A stretch of DNA of 64,000 bases from an uncultured Veillonella sp. (lineage in GTDB: Bacteria > Bacillota > Negativicutes > Veillonellales > Veillonellaceae): contig NZ_CALJON010000051.1 in assembly GCF_937981445.1 (NCBI RefSeq), positions 44,847 through 108,846 of the forward strand, in the 5' to 3' direction. Numbering within the stretch: position 1 is the stretch's first letter; every line of letters starts with the position of its first letter. A model generated the notes under the pieces. That model did not search any database and was not told where the DNA came from. It saw nothing but the letters and a program-made list of their open reading frames with translations. Of this stretch, positions 19,152 to 27,758 are shown piece after piece. Both the position numbers and the translations under genes were made by a program.

Positions 19152-20630
19152 ATGGAATCAAAATTTAATCTTCGAGCAGCTAGCAAATACTTAGCTCCAA
19201 TTATTATTGGTCTCATTGTATTTACCATCGGTGCTCCTGAAGGACTGACAACAGGTGCTTGGATTTTCGTTAGCATCTTCGCCGCTTTAGTTGTAGGCTT
19301 AATTTTAGAGCCGATGCCACCAGCTTTTATTGGACTTATTGCTATTACTTTATCTATTCTCTTTAAAGTTGGTATGCCTGTTGTAGACAAGGCAGGTAAA
19401 GCGGTTACTATTACAGCCGCATCAGCGGTTAATTGGGGGCTTAGCGGTTTCTCCAACTCCATCGTGTGGCTAATCTTTGCCGCCTTCATGATTGGTATCG
19501 GCTACCAAAACAGTGGTCTTGGTCGTCGTATTGCCTTATACTTAGTTGAAAAATTAGGTAAATCCTCTTTAGGTCTTGGCTATGCCATTGCTATTACGGA
19601 TTTAATTTTAGCACCATTTATTCCAAGTAATGCAGCGCGTAGTGGCGGTACCATTTACCCTATCGTTTCAAGTATTTGCCCTATGTTCGACAGCTATCCA
19701 GACAAAAATCCTCGCAAAATTGGATCCTATCTTTGCTGGGTCAGCCTTGCTACCACTTGTGTATCAAGTACTTTATTCCTCACTGGGCAAGCACCTAACC
19801 CACTTGCGGTGGAATTAGCTGCCAAAGCCGGTGTACCTACTGTAAACTGGACAAGTTGGTTCTTAGCCGTTGCACCAGTAGGCATTTTACTCTTCCTTAT
19901 TACACCAGTATTAACCTATTTCCTTTGCCCTCCTGAAGTAAAAGGTTCTCCTGAAATCGCTGCTTGGGCTAAGGAAGAATTCCACAAACTTGGTAAAATG
20001 TCTGGCGCCGAAATTGCCATGGCTTGTATTTCTGTTTTAGCCCTTGTACTTTGGATTGGTGCCGGCTATTTTAAAATCAACCCTACTACTACAGCACTTG
20101 TAGTTATCATCTTAATGGTTGTATCTAAAATCATCACTTGGAGTGATTTCTTAGCCAACAAACCAGCCTGGAATGTACTCACTTGGTTCGCCACATTAGT
20201 ACCTATGGCTGAAGGCCTTAAAAATGTAGGTTTCTTAAAATGGTTAGCCAATGCATTTGGTTCCTCCCTCGTAAGCTTAGACTTAATGTGGGCTACGCTA
20301 GGCCTATTGCTCGCGTTCTGCGTACTTCGTTACTTCTTCGCTTCTGGCACAGCCTATGTAACTGCCATGGTTGGCCTATTTGCAACCTTGATTTTACAAA
20401 TTCCTGGCGCCGATGCTAGCCAAATCATGTTAATCCTCTTGCTCCCAATGGGCATCATGGGTATCTTAACACCTTATGGTACAGGTCATAGCCCTGTTTG
20501 GTTTGCTAGTGGTTATGTTAAAGGTCCTGAATTCTGGAAACTTGGTGCCATTTTCGGCATCATCTACCTTGCCATATTCATTTTAATCGGCATCCCTTGG
20601 ATTGAATTCATTTTGCCTAAAATTTTATAA
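19152..20630 (+). CDS. DASS-family dicarboxylate/tricarboxylate:cation symporter or antiporter
   Basis: A 492-residue membrane protein of the divalent anion:sodium symporter family (CitT/TtdT/plastidic 2-oxoglutarate carrier branch). About 12-14 hydrophobic segments; conserved APFIPSNAARSGGTIYPI near residue 155 and a second SNT-like half with FASGTAYVTAM near residue 395, LTPYGTGHSPVWFASGY near residue 440. The CitT branch usually exchanges citrate or tartrate for succinate, which fits an organic-acid-fermenting anaerobe; the exact substrate is inferred. AGAAAGGAG precedes the ATG by 8 nt. It is monocistronic, flanked by tRNA-Leu and by the terminator at 20688-20729. Confidence 0.88.
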   Translation: MESKFNLRAASKYLAPIIIGLIVFTIGAPEGLTTGAWIFVSIFAALVVGLILEPMPPAFIGLIAITLSILFKVGMPVVDKAGKAVTITAASAVNWGLSGFSNSIVWLIFAAFMIGIGYQNSGLGRRIALYLVEKLGKSSLGLGYAIAITDLILAPFIPSNAARSGGTIYPIVSSICPMFDSYPDKNPRKIGSYLCWVSLATTCVSSTLFLTGQAPNPLAVELAAKAGVPTVNWTSWFLAVAPVGILLFLITPVLTYFLCPPEVKGSPEIAAWAKEEFHKLGKMSGAEIAMACISVLALVLWIGAGYFKINPTTTALVVIILMVVSKIITWSDFLANKPAWNVLTWFATLVPMAEGLKNVGFLKWLANAFGSSLVSLDLMWATLGLLLAFCVLRYFFASGTAYVTAMVGLFATLILQIPGADASQIMLILLLPMGIMGILTPYGTGHSPVWFASGYVKGPEFWKLGAIFGIIYLAIFILIGIPWIEFILPKIL

Positions 20631-20687
20631 TTCAAAACATCATACCTATTGCATAGCGTCATACCAATTGCTATAGCATATTAAAAA

Positions 20688-20729
20688 TCCCCTAAAGTTA
20701 GACTAATCAGTTTAGCGTTAGGGGTATTT
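20688..20729 (+). terminator. Terminator of the DASS carrier gene
   Basis: CCCCTAA / TTAGGGG stem with inner CTAAA/TTTAG pairing, about 60 nt after the stop, followed by TATTTATG. Confidence 0.65.
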
Positions 20730-20746
20730 ATGTTATTAGGAAAAAA

Positions 20747-20810
20747 GCCTTTATATACAGCATACTGAATTTTTGCGTAGCAAACCTGAATGTATGATGT
20801 ATATAAAGGC
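20747..20810 (-). terminator. Terminator of ssrA
   Basis: Long stem GCCTTTATATACA-GCATAC / GTATG-ATGTATATAAAGGC with a 26-nt loop; GGCTTTTTTCC follows on the minus strand. It lies 42 nt after the tmRNA 3' end. Confidence 0.85.
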
Positions 20811-20851
20811 GTTTATTATTAAATACTTAGCTCAATATAGCTAATTTAGTG

Positions 20852-21194
20852 TGGTGGAGACGAGGGGAATCGAACCCCTGTCCAAAAGTGTTGCCCCACA
20901 GACTTCTCCGAGTGCAGTCGCTGTTTTAGTTCTTAGTTAGCTATTGTACACCGACAAACTACACTAACCCAGCTCAGGGTTTTAACCTAATCTACTTGAG
21001 CATATAAATCAGGCGAGCCCGTAGTTTGACGCCTTATCCCTGCTCACGGGCAGAGCAAGGTAAGACGTAGCTTATGCAGCTAATGCAAAGTTTTCGTTTG
21101 CGTTTAATTTAAAAGTTCCACCGTTTTACGGCCTCATGGAACGCCGACTCGCTATCTATGATACACGCACCCCTGTCGAAACCATTACGTCCCC
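20852..21194 (-). ncRNA. ssrA: tmRNA (ssrA), tag ANENFALAA
   Basis: 343-nt transfer-messenger RNA that rescues stalled ribosomes together with SmpB. The 5' end GGGGACGTAATGGTTTCGAC and the 3' end GGTTCGATTCCCCTCGTCTCCACCA pair to the tRNA-like domain, and CCA is encoded. The resume codon begins a short frame on the minus strand at 21101-21072 coding ANENFALAA and a TAA stop, preceded by an A/T-rich single strand. Pseudoknot-like GC stems (for example GGGCTCGCC region) follow. It is transcribed just ahead of its own terminator and lies next to smpB, its protein partner. Confidence 0.97.
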
Positions 21195-21211
21195 ATATGT
21201 GTGCAAATTTA

Positions 21212-21240
21212 ATTATAGCTAACTGCCTAAAAACTGTCAA
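21212..21240 (-). promoter_or_regulatory. ssrA promoter
   Basis: Perfect consensus TTGACA - 17 bp - TATAAT on the minus strand; transcription would start about 10 nt before the mature tmRNA 5' end. Confidence 0.9.
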
Positions 21241-21277
21241 CTAAGAGCCTTGATCCACCTATACTCCTATAAAAAAT

Positions 21278-21316
21278 GGCTGCCATGTATATACTAACAA
21301 GGATTACATGACAGCC
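21278..21316 (-). terminator. Terminator of smpB
   Basis: GGCTG-C-CATGTA / TACATG-A-CAGCC hairpin with one mismatch, A-run at the left giving TTTTTT on the minus strand, about 160 nt after the smpB stop. Confidence 0.7.
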
Positions 21317-21474
21317 TTTATTATTATACGAGTAGTTAGGCAAATAGTTTAATTGTTATAAAGGAAACTAATTACTCTAAAGTGAACTAACTACTATAAA
21401 ATAAGTAAATGTCTATAAAAGTTGTAATGATTTAATATAGAAACAATGACTCAACCTTACAGTAAAAGAAACCC

Positions 21475-21957
21475 TTAATAATCGTGACTCTGTTCTTTCA
21501 TACGCCTTTGAATATCTCGTTTCGCATCGCGCTCCGCCATATCTTGACGCTTATCATAGTTTTTCTTACCTGTTACAAGACCTACCGTAACTTTAATTAA
21601 ACCATGACTGAAATGAAAATTCAAAGGCACCAAGGAAAAGCCCTTTTCCTTAACTTGCCCTAAGAGTTTATGAATTTCACTGCGATGCATTAAAAGCTTA
21701 CGTGTACGAAGTGGTTCGTGATTAAATTGATTTCCCTGTTCATATGGACTAATATGCGTCTGATACAAAAACAGCTCACCATTTTCAATGCCACAAAAAC
21801 TATCTTTTAAATTCAAACGCCCTTGGCGAATTGATTTCACTTCGGTACCAGTCAATACAATGCCCGCCTCAAATGTTTCATGAATATGATAATCATGACG
21901 AGCCTTTCGATTATCGGCTATTAAACTATTGCCGTCCTTTTTACCTGCTTTACTCAA
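21475..21957 (-). CDS. smpB: SsrA-binding protein SmpB
   Basis: A 160-residue partner of tmRNA in trans-translation. The conserved core is present: [20 protein letters not shown] near residue 16, [10 protein letters not shown] near 37, [12 protein letters not shown] near 80 and a basic C-terminal tail ([22 protein letters not shown]) that enters the mRNA channel. The start codon is TTG at 21957, preceded by AGGTGG at 7 nt; no ATG is available at the right place. It is next to ssrA, with rnr (RNase R, which degrades the faulty mRNAs) directly upstream: a coherent ribosome-rescue neighbourhood. Confidence 0.97.
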   Translation of the reverse strand: MSKAGKKDGNSLIADNRKARHDYHIHETFEAGIVLTGTEVKSIRQGRLNLKDSFCGIENGELFLYQTHISPYEQGNQFNHEPLRTRKLLMHRSEIHKLLGQVKEKGFSLVPLNFHFSHGLIKVTVGLVTGKKNYDKRQDMAERDAKRDIQRRMKEQSHDY

Positions 21958-22000
21958 ATCTATACCACCTCAACAATCGAATGTAATTAAACACAACGAT

Positions 22001-22065
22001 TTCATTACTAAATTTCATTACTAAATTACATTGCTAAATTACATTGCTAAATTACATTCTTACAT
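22001..22065. repeat. 13-bp tandem repeat, 5 copies
   Basis: Units TTCATTACTAAAT (twice), TACATTGCTAAAT (twice) and a diverged TACATTCTTACAT fill part of the gap between smpB and rnr; a TTTTGTCTTCTA pair follows to 22090. Confidence 0.85.
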
Positions 22066-22134
22066 TTTGTCTTCTATTTTGTCTTCTATTATACCATTAA
22101 TAATATAACTTCATATACTCAAATGGATAAATTC

Positions 22135-24750
22135 CTAGCGTTTTGCCTTACGTTTGCCCTTATCCTTCTTCTTGCCTTTTACCTTCGATTTCTTTGTACT
22201 ATCTTTACGCTTTTTATCTTTCTTCTTACTCGTACCATTTGCTTTTTCCCGACTAAAAACCGGTGCAAATCGTGATGATCGACCACTCTTGCGTGAAGTA
22301 TTAGATTCTAAAGCACCGCGACTGCGCCCTAAGGATCCTCCATTAGCAAGGGCGTTACTGCCATAACCAATAGGCTTACCCATGCGTCGATTTATGCGAT
22401 TTAAGAAGTACGAAATATCCTCTACAGCACCGAGTACAAAATCAATTTGTTTCTTAGCAGAATCAGCTTTGACTAATGTAACCGTTACCTCTTGTCCCAA
22501 ATGGTATTCCTTGCCACTTTGACGCCCTACCAAAAGAAAATGCTCTTCGTCAAAGAAATAGTAATCATCTGTTAGAGTCGCAATATGCACAAGACCATCT
22601 ATACCATTTTCAAGTTCAACGAACATACCAAACGAAGTAATAGAGCTAATACGTCCTTCAAATACTTCGCCAACGAAAGGTTCCATATATTGAACCTTTT
22701 TAAGGTCTAATGTATCTCGTTCTGCTGCCACTGCCACTTGCTCCTGAATCGAGCAATGTTCGGCAGCCTTGCTTAAATACGCTTCCGTGTCATCATATTG
22801 AGTATAGCCATTACGCCAATGCAAGGCTTTTTTCAATAATCTATGAACAATTAAATCCGGATAACGACGAATAGGAGACGTAAAATGGGTATAACATTTT
22901 GATGCTAAACCAAAATGGCCTGCATTTACCGGTGAATAACGAGCTTGTTGCATGGATCGCAAGGTCATAATTTGTGCGATTTGTTCCACCTCAGTGCCTT
23001 GTATACTGTCTAAAAAGGATTGAATATCCCGTGGCTCAATAGTATCTGCGTCAAAATGAAATGATTTACCTAAGTAAGTTACTACTGTTTGTAAGGCATT
23101 CAATTTTTCTTCACTAGGGCGTTCATGAATACGATAGATGGACGGTTTATCCGTATTAGATAAATAAGTAGCTACCGTTTCATTGGCGATGAGCATACAA
23201 GCTTCAATGATTTTCTCAGCAATAGTCCGGTCTTTACGCACAATGCGAAGTGGCGTACCCTCTTCATTTAATAAGACCTTATATTCAGGGAATTCAAAGT
23301 TTAAGGCGCCTGATTTTTCACGCATGCGAATTAATGCATTCGCTACATCATGTAAATTGTGCACCAAAGGCATGAGTTCTGTTAAGTCTTCAGGAATAAT
23401 CTGTTCACTTAAGGCCTTATATACTTCATTATAACTGCAACGTCGATCAACTCGTATTACTGATGGAGTAATAGTAGATTTGATAACCCGCCCTTGGGAG
23501 TTAATTTCCATGATACAACTCATGGCATAGCGATCTTCATGGGCATTTAAGCTACAAATACCATTTGATAGAACGGGTGGCAACATAGGCACTACACGGT
23601 CTACTAAATACACACTGGTGCCTCTCTTATACGCCTCTTTGTCGAGCAAAGAACCGCCCCGTACATAATGACTTACATCGGCAATATGTACACCGAGCAT
23701 AAAATTGCCATTACCTAAGAGTTCACAGCTCACCGCATCATCTAAATCCTTCGCATCTTCACCATCAATCGTCACCATAGGAACCGCACGAAGATCTAAA
23801 CGTCCCGCTTCCACATCAATAGCTAGATTAATACTATCTGCTTCTTGTAATACATTATCTGGAAATGCAAAAGGAATCTTATGCTCTGCCATAATACAGT
23901 TAATGTCTAGCCCCACATCGCCTTTATAGCCTAAAATTTGTACGATACGGCCCTCAGGATGACGGCCACGAGATGTTGGCCATTCTGTAACTTCAACGAG
24001 CACCTTAGCACCACTACGGGCATCCATGGTAGCACTTAATTCCACATATACATCATCTACAATACGTTCATCATCGGGAATAACAAAGCCGAAACTTTTT
24101 TGTCGATCATAGGTCCCTACAATAAAGGTATTGGCTCGTGTTACAACATCTCGAACAACACCTTCTGGTCGGCCTCCAGGATAAGTATTTCCAAGGATTT
24201 CTACTTTGACTTCATCATTGTGAAGTGCGCCATGACGATGTTCTGGCTGAATAATGATTTCAGTAACACCATCCTCACCTACAAAGAGACCACGCCCTTG
24301 ACGCTGTCCTTTATAAATGCCTTGATACCAAGTATTGGCAGCAGTATCGCCAAGTTGACGTTTTTTCTTCTCTTCCTTATGGGCCGCTTTCGTTTTATCC
24401 TTCATTTTACTTAGTGATGTAAACCGATTCTTTTCCGTTCCATATTTGCTTTCGTGTTTACTTATTTCATGACCACCTTCAGCATCAGCTTGTGCCGCGT
24501 CTTTGTAAAAATAATACTCATCATCTTTTGTACTAAGGATACCTTCACGAGATAAGTCTGCCACTGTAGACATAAACTCAGCTAATTCATCAGCGCCCTT
24601 AATGCCTAGTACATACGCTGCATCTTCAATGTGGTATGCTTCCGGCCGAATATCTGCAAAAAACTCCACAATTTCATCACGTAAACTCTTCATCTCGTCT
24701 GTATTGGATGGTACTACATCTTTCATTTTCTTACTTGATCGTTGTTTCAT
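22135..24750 (-). CDS. rnr: Ribonuclease R
   Basis: Processive 3'-5' exoribonuclease (RNB family) of 871 residues. In order: an N-terminal helical/winged segment, two cold-shock-like OB domains, the RNB catalytic domain with the acidic cluster DGEDAKDLDDAVS (about residues 335-347), an S1 domain (VGEVFEGRISSITSFGMFVEL) and a very basic Lys-rich tail of about 50 residues that helps unwind structured RNA. RNase R works with tmRNA/SmpB, which lie just downstream. I prefer ATG 24750 because AAGGTG sits 6 nt upstream; an ATG six bases earlier and a longer frame to 24783 are weaker. The secG terminator at 24921-24939 isolates it from the upstream operon. Confidence 0.95.
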   Translation of the reverse strand: MKQRSSKKMKDVVPSNTDEMKSLRDEIVEFFADIRPEAYHIEDAAYVLGIKGADELAEFMSTVADLSREGILSTKDDEYYFYKDAAQADAEGGHEISKHESKYGTEKNRFTSLSKMKDKTKAAHKEEKKKRQLGDTAANTWYQGIYKGQRQGRGLFVGEDGVTEIIIQPEHRHGALHNDEVKVEILGNTYPGGRPEGVVRDVVTRANTFIVGTYDRQKSFGFVIPDDERIVDDVYVELSATMDARSGAKVLVEVTEWPTSRGRHPEGRIVQILGYKGDVGLDINCIMAEHKIPFAFPDNVLQEADSINLAIDVEAGRLDLRAVPMVTIDGEDAKDLDDAVSCELLGNGNFMLGVHIADVSHYVRGGSLLDKEAYKRGTSVYLVDRVVPMLPPVLSNGICSLNAHEDRYAMSCIMEINSQGRVIKSTITPSVIRVDRRCSYNEVYKALSEQIIPEDLTELMPLVHNLHDVANALIRMREKSGALNFEFPEYKVLLNEEGTPLRIVRKDRTIAEKIIEACMLIANETVATYLSNTDKPSIYRIHERPSEEKLNALQTVVTYLGKSFHFDADTIEPRDIQSFLDSIQGTEVEQIAQIMTLRSMQQARYSPVNAGHFGLASKCYTHFTSPIRRYPDLIVHRLLKKALHWRNGYTQYDDTEAYLSKAAEHCSIQEQVAVAAERDTLDLKKVQYMEPFVGEVFEGRISSITSFGMFVELENGIDGLVHIATLTDDYYFFDEEHFLLVGRQSGKEYHLGQEVTVTLVKADSAKKQIDFVLGAVEDISYFLNRINRRMGKPIGYGSNALANGGSLGRSRGALESNTSRKSGRSSRFAPVFSREKANGTSKKKDKKRKDSTKKSKVKGKKKDKGKRKAKR

Positions 24751-24920
24751 ACTCATCACCTTTTCTTTTATCCATACTTGCAAATAACCTAATTTGCCTC
24801 ATTGTGTAATACATTTACATCATTGCGTAATACATTATACTTCTACTCTCATCTTAACATGATTTAACCATTTTATGGGCAAGATGACAATATTTATACA
24901 CAAATTTTACATATAAAAAA

Positions 24921-24939
24921 AGCCTGCGCAAGGCAGGCT
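24921..24939 (-). terminator. Terminator after secG
   Basis: AGCCTGC / GCAGGCT stem with a 5-nt loop and an A-run on the left (T-run on the minus strand), directly after the secG stop. Confidence 0.85.
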
Positions 24940-24944
24940 CTATA

Positions 24945-25181
24945 TTAATATTGATTTAAATAAATACCAAGTCCAAGACTAAGTACGGCAAAGATGATGC
25001 CCAAAATAATAGTCAAACGGGATAATAAGCCATCGATGCCTCTTGCTTTACCGCCAAACACGGAATCCGCAGCACCACCAACGGAGCCACCCATACCAGC
25101 ACTTTTACTGGATTGCATAACTACTACTAAAATCAATAAAATGGAAACTACTACCTCAGCGAACATTAAAAAATTTCTCAC
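24945..25181 (-). CDS. secG: Preprotein translocase subunit SecG
   Basis: Small two-helix subunit of the SecYEG channel; 78 residues. Hydrophobic helix 1 (FAEVVVSILLILVVVMQ), the conserved loop SSKSAGMGGSVGGAADSVFGGKA and hydrophobic helix 2. Two starts are possible: ATG at 25190 touches the AGGAAGG ribosome site with no spacer, whereas GTG at 25181 has a proper 9-nt spacer, so I prefer the GTG. It follows sigH by about 14 bp and is the last gene of that operon. Confidence 0.9.
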   Translation of the reverse strand: MRNFLMFAEVVVSILLILVVVMQSSKSAGMGGSVGGAADSVFGGKARGIDGLLSRLTIILGIIFAVLSLGLGIYLNQY

Positions 25182-25195
25182 AATTGTCATCCTTC

Positions 25196-25867
25196 CTACA
25201 TTTCATTTTGTTTCATCGCTTTATCACGGTGTTCTAAATATTTTTCTAACTTACGTTTTACCCTTTGTAACGCATTGTCAATGGACTTAACACTGCGCTT
25301 CGTTTCAGCAGCTATTTCATGATATGATTTGCCATCTAAATAGCCCATCAATACCTTGCCTTCTAAATCGCTTAAAATAGTGCCCATCTTTGCTTCAATA
25401 TCAGAAAACTCTTCCCGATTAATGAATAATTCCTCTGGGTCAGCGCCCTGACCTTCTACGATAACATCCATTAAAGTTCGTTCCGGTTCATCCGTATAAA
25501 TCGGTTTGTTCAAAGAAACGTAAGAATTAAGTGGAATATGTTTCTGTCTTGTTGCTGTTTTTATAGCTGTAATAATCTGACGCGTTACACATAATTCAGC
25601 AAAGGCTTTAAAAGAAGCCAAGCGATCATCTTTAAAATCGAGGGTTGCCTTATATAAGCCAATCATGCCTTCTTGTATAATGTCTTCCTTATCGGCACCA
25701 ATCAAAAAATAAGAGCGCGCTTTAGCCCGCACAAAGTTCTTATATTTGTCTACCAAATAATCTACAGCTACAGGATCATCCTGCTCTTGCGATAGCTTAA
25801 CCACTTCTTCATCTGTTAAACCGATATAACGCTTGTACTCTTCCTTAATATATGGCTCAACATGCAT
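25196..25867 (-). CDS. sigH: RNA polymerase sigma factor SigH (sigma-70 family)
   Basis: A 223-residue alternative sigma factor. Region 2 (YKNFVRAKARSYFLIGADKEDIIQEG, about 40-75, with GLYKAT after it) and region 4 (SDLEGKVLMGYLDGKSYHEIA then a helix-turn-helix with KSIDNALQRVKRKLE) are clear. It resembles Bacillus SigH/Spo0H; in non-sporulating Firmicutes this factor serves transition-phase and competence genes, the likely job here. The gene order yacP-sigH-secG after rlmB and mini-III is a classical Firmicute arrangement. The ATG at 25867 has GGGAGG upstream; an in-frame earlier ATG lacks one. Confidence 0.93.
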   Translation of the reverse strand: MHVEPYIKEEYKRYIGLTDEEVVKLSQEQDDPVAVDYLVDKYKNFVRAKARSYFLIGADKEDIIQEGMIGLYKATLDFKDDRLASFKAFAELCVTRQIITAIKTATRQKHIPLNSYVSLNKPIYTDEPERTLMDVIVEGQGADPEELFINREEFSDIEAKMGTILSDLEGKVLMGYLDGKSYHEIAAETKRSVKSIDNALQRVKRKLEKYLEHRDKAMKQNEM

Positions 25868-25949
25868 GGCAGCCTCCCAAACGCATAATCCCACTAATAT
25901 AAATTACATTATACTTTATATATATAAGTTCTGCAACAGTTTATATAGC

Positions 25950-26486
25950 CTATTTCTTCCCTCGCCTCATGGTCTCCCACTTATTGGCTATGGGGCCGGA
26001 AATCTGATGCCCTAGCTCATTGCGTTGCAATTGAACGGTATCGCCTTTATGAAGGCCCTTATAATACCGCTGTTCATCAATTTTTGCACGCTCTACCTGA
26101 CCTTTTAGCTCTCGACTGGAAATACGTAAGGCCCCAAAGCCAAGAACCTGACTTTGCTCTGCATAGTCCGAAGTGCATACATACACATTCTTATATTGAT
26201 TGCGCAATTCAAAAACGATGCGCTCAATACAAGAGTCAGCAGTCTCCCCATCAACCGTATATATTTCAGTAAACTCGTCCCCTTTATAGGAACGTTCTTG
26301 CCCATGATGTGCATATTTACCATCAAAAACTAATACCACTTGATAGCCTTTATGCTTACCATAGTTTTGCAAAATATCTTTAATGCGACGTCGTGCATGC
26401 TCCAAAGAACTCTTGCTGATTTTCTTAAGTTCAGGCCAAGCAAATATGACATTGTAACCGTCTACTATTAAAATATCCTCTCTCAT
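25950..26486 (-). CDS. yacP: NYN-domain RNA-binding/nuclease protein YacP
   Basis: A 178-residue PIN-like NYN-domain protein (Rae1/YacP type). The opening ILIVDGYNVIFAWPEL carries the first catalytic Asp; further acidic positions lie in FDGK near residue 60 and TSDYAEQSQVLGFGA near 105. B. subtilis Rae1 is a ribosome-associated mRNA endonuclease; this is the likely function. Start ATG 26486 has AGAGGC upstream. It sits between rlmB and sigH in the usual Firmicute order. Confidence 0.9.
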   Translation of the reverse strand: MREDILIVDGYNVIFAWPELKKISKSSLEHARRRIKDILQNYGKHKGYQVVLVFDGKYAHHGQERSYKGDEFTEIYTVDGETADSCIERIVFELRNQYKNVYVCTSDYAEQSQVLGFGALRISSRELKGQVERAKIDEQRYYKGLHKGDTVQLQRNELGHQISGPIANKWETMRRGKK

Positions 26487-26528
26487 AACTGCCTCTTTTA
26501 TATACACAGCAACGAGTCATACCAAGTC

Positions 26529-27272
26529 TTATTTTGCTTGACGTTGCCGCACTGCTTCATATAATAAAATACCTGTTGCTACAGATGCATTCAAGGAATT
26601 GAGCTTACCATACATGGGAATGGTCACTAAGAAATCACATTTTTCCTTAGTTAAACGGCTTAGCCCCTTACCTTCATTGCCAATAACGAGCACTAAAGGC
26701 ATGGTCATGTCGGCCTCATACATAGTCTGTTGCCCTTCCATATGAGCCCCTAAGACCCAAAATCCTTGTTTTTTTAAATCCTCAATGGTTTGTGCCACAT
26801 TGCCAACCTGTACCAAAGGCATAAACTCCACTGCCCCAGCAGAGGTCTTTCCTACAGTGGCATTAATGGGAGCGCTATGACGCTTAGGAATCAATATGGC
26901 CGTCGCACCACAGCATTCAGCAGTACGAATAATTGCTCCCATATTGTGAGGGTCTTCAATACCATCTAATAAGACCAATAAGGGGGCTTGATTCTCCGCT
27001 CCAAGAGCCTGCTGTTGCAATACCTCTTGAAGATCCGCAAATGCCACCTGAGCCACTAAAGCCACTACACCTTGGTGAACAACACCTTCCGCATATTTAT
27101 TTAATTGCTGCTCGCCCACCTTTCGAATTTCAATATGACGATCCTTCGCCAATTTTATAATTTCTTGCAAAGAGCCTTGTAGCTTTTCATTAGTAATAAA
27201 CAGACGCTGAATAGAGCGGCCACTGCGAAGTGCCTCTCGCACGGCATTGCGTCCTACAATATAATCACTCAT
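26529..27272 (-). CDS. rlmB: 23S rRNA 2'-O-methyltransferase RlmB (TrmH/SpoU family)
   Basis: A 247-residue SPOUT-class methyltransferase that uses SAM to modify a conserved G in 23S rRNA. The N-terminal substrate-binding domain (residues 1-75) is followed by the knotted catalytic domain: motif 1 DGIEDPHNMGAIIRTAE near 107, motif 2 LVLVIGNEGKGLS near 195 and motif 3 IPMYGKLNSLNASVATGILLYE at the end. AAGGAGAG precedes the ATG. It follows mini-RNase III by 18 bp, and both act on 23S rRNA. Confidence 0.95.
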   Translation of the reverse strand: MSDYIVGRNAVREALRSGRSIQRLFITNEKLQGSLQEIIKLAKDRHIEIRKVGEQQLNKYAEGVVHQGVVALVAQVAFADLQEVLQQQALGAENQAPLLVLLDGIEDPHNMGAIIRTAECCGATAILIPKRHSAPINATVGKTSAGAVEFMPLVQVGNVAQTIEDLKKQGFWVLGAHMEGQQTMYEADMTMPLVLVIGNEGKGLSRLTKEKCDFLVTIPMYGKLNSLNASVATGILLYEAVRQRQAK

Positions 27273-27290
27273 AGTGACTCTCCTTACATT

Positions 27291-27758
27291 CTATACTAAC
27301 TGATGAATCATAAATTTAAAGGCTGTTTCCATAATAATAGCTAAACGTGCCTCTTGTTTAGATCCATATAAATACCCAATAACGGCTTCAAAAGCCGTAC
27401 TACTACGATATTCTTGCACCGTAGCACTTTTAGGAACATTTACATTACTATTGCGCGCTCGTTTGGCCACGGATAGTTCTACTTCATTTAAAATGCCTTC
27501 CTCTTCCAAGTAATAAAGTGCCTTAGCCTGCATTTTAGCACATATACACTCCGTAACTAGCGTATGAATCACTTGTACCTTAGTAATGCCTACAGAACAA
27601 ATATGCTGACGTACAAATAGGGAAAACACCGCATCCCCTATATAGGCAAGCATGAGGGAGTCATCTGTGTCTCCCAGAATCACTCCCTCATGCAAATCAC
27701 GCGTTTTCAGTTTTTCAATAGCGGTGCTCTTCAAAAATTGATAGCGCTTAAACTTCAC
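27291..27758 (-). CDS. mrnC: Mini-ribonuclease III
   Basis: Mini-RNase III lacks the dsRNA-binding domain of RNase III and matures 23S rRNA ends. Here it is 155 residues with the catalytic signature LAYIGDAVFSLFVRQ and the late acidic motif STAFEAVIGYLYG. The start is a GTG at 27758 inside the end of cysS (11-bp overlap), preceded by GGTGG in the cysS tail; a longer frame to 27824 would run deep into cysS and has no reason to be used. The overlap shows translational coupling with cysS. Confidence 0.93.
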   Translation of the reverse strand: MKFKRYQFLKSTAIEKLKTRDLHEGVILGDTDDSLMLAYIGDAVFSLFVRQHICSVGITKVQVIHTLVTECICAKMQAKALYYLEEEGILNEVELSVAKRARNSNVNVPKSATVQEYRSSTAFEAVIGYLYGSKQEARLAIIMETAFKFMIHQLV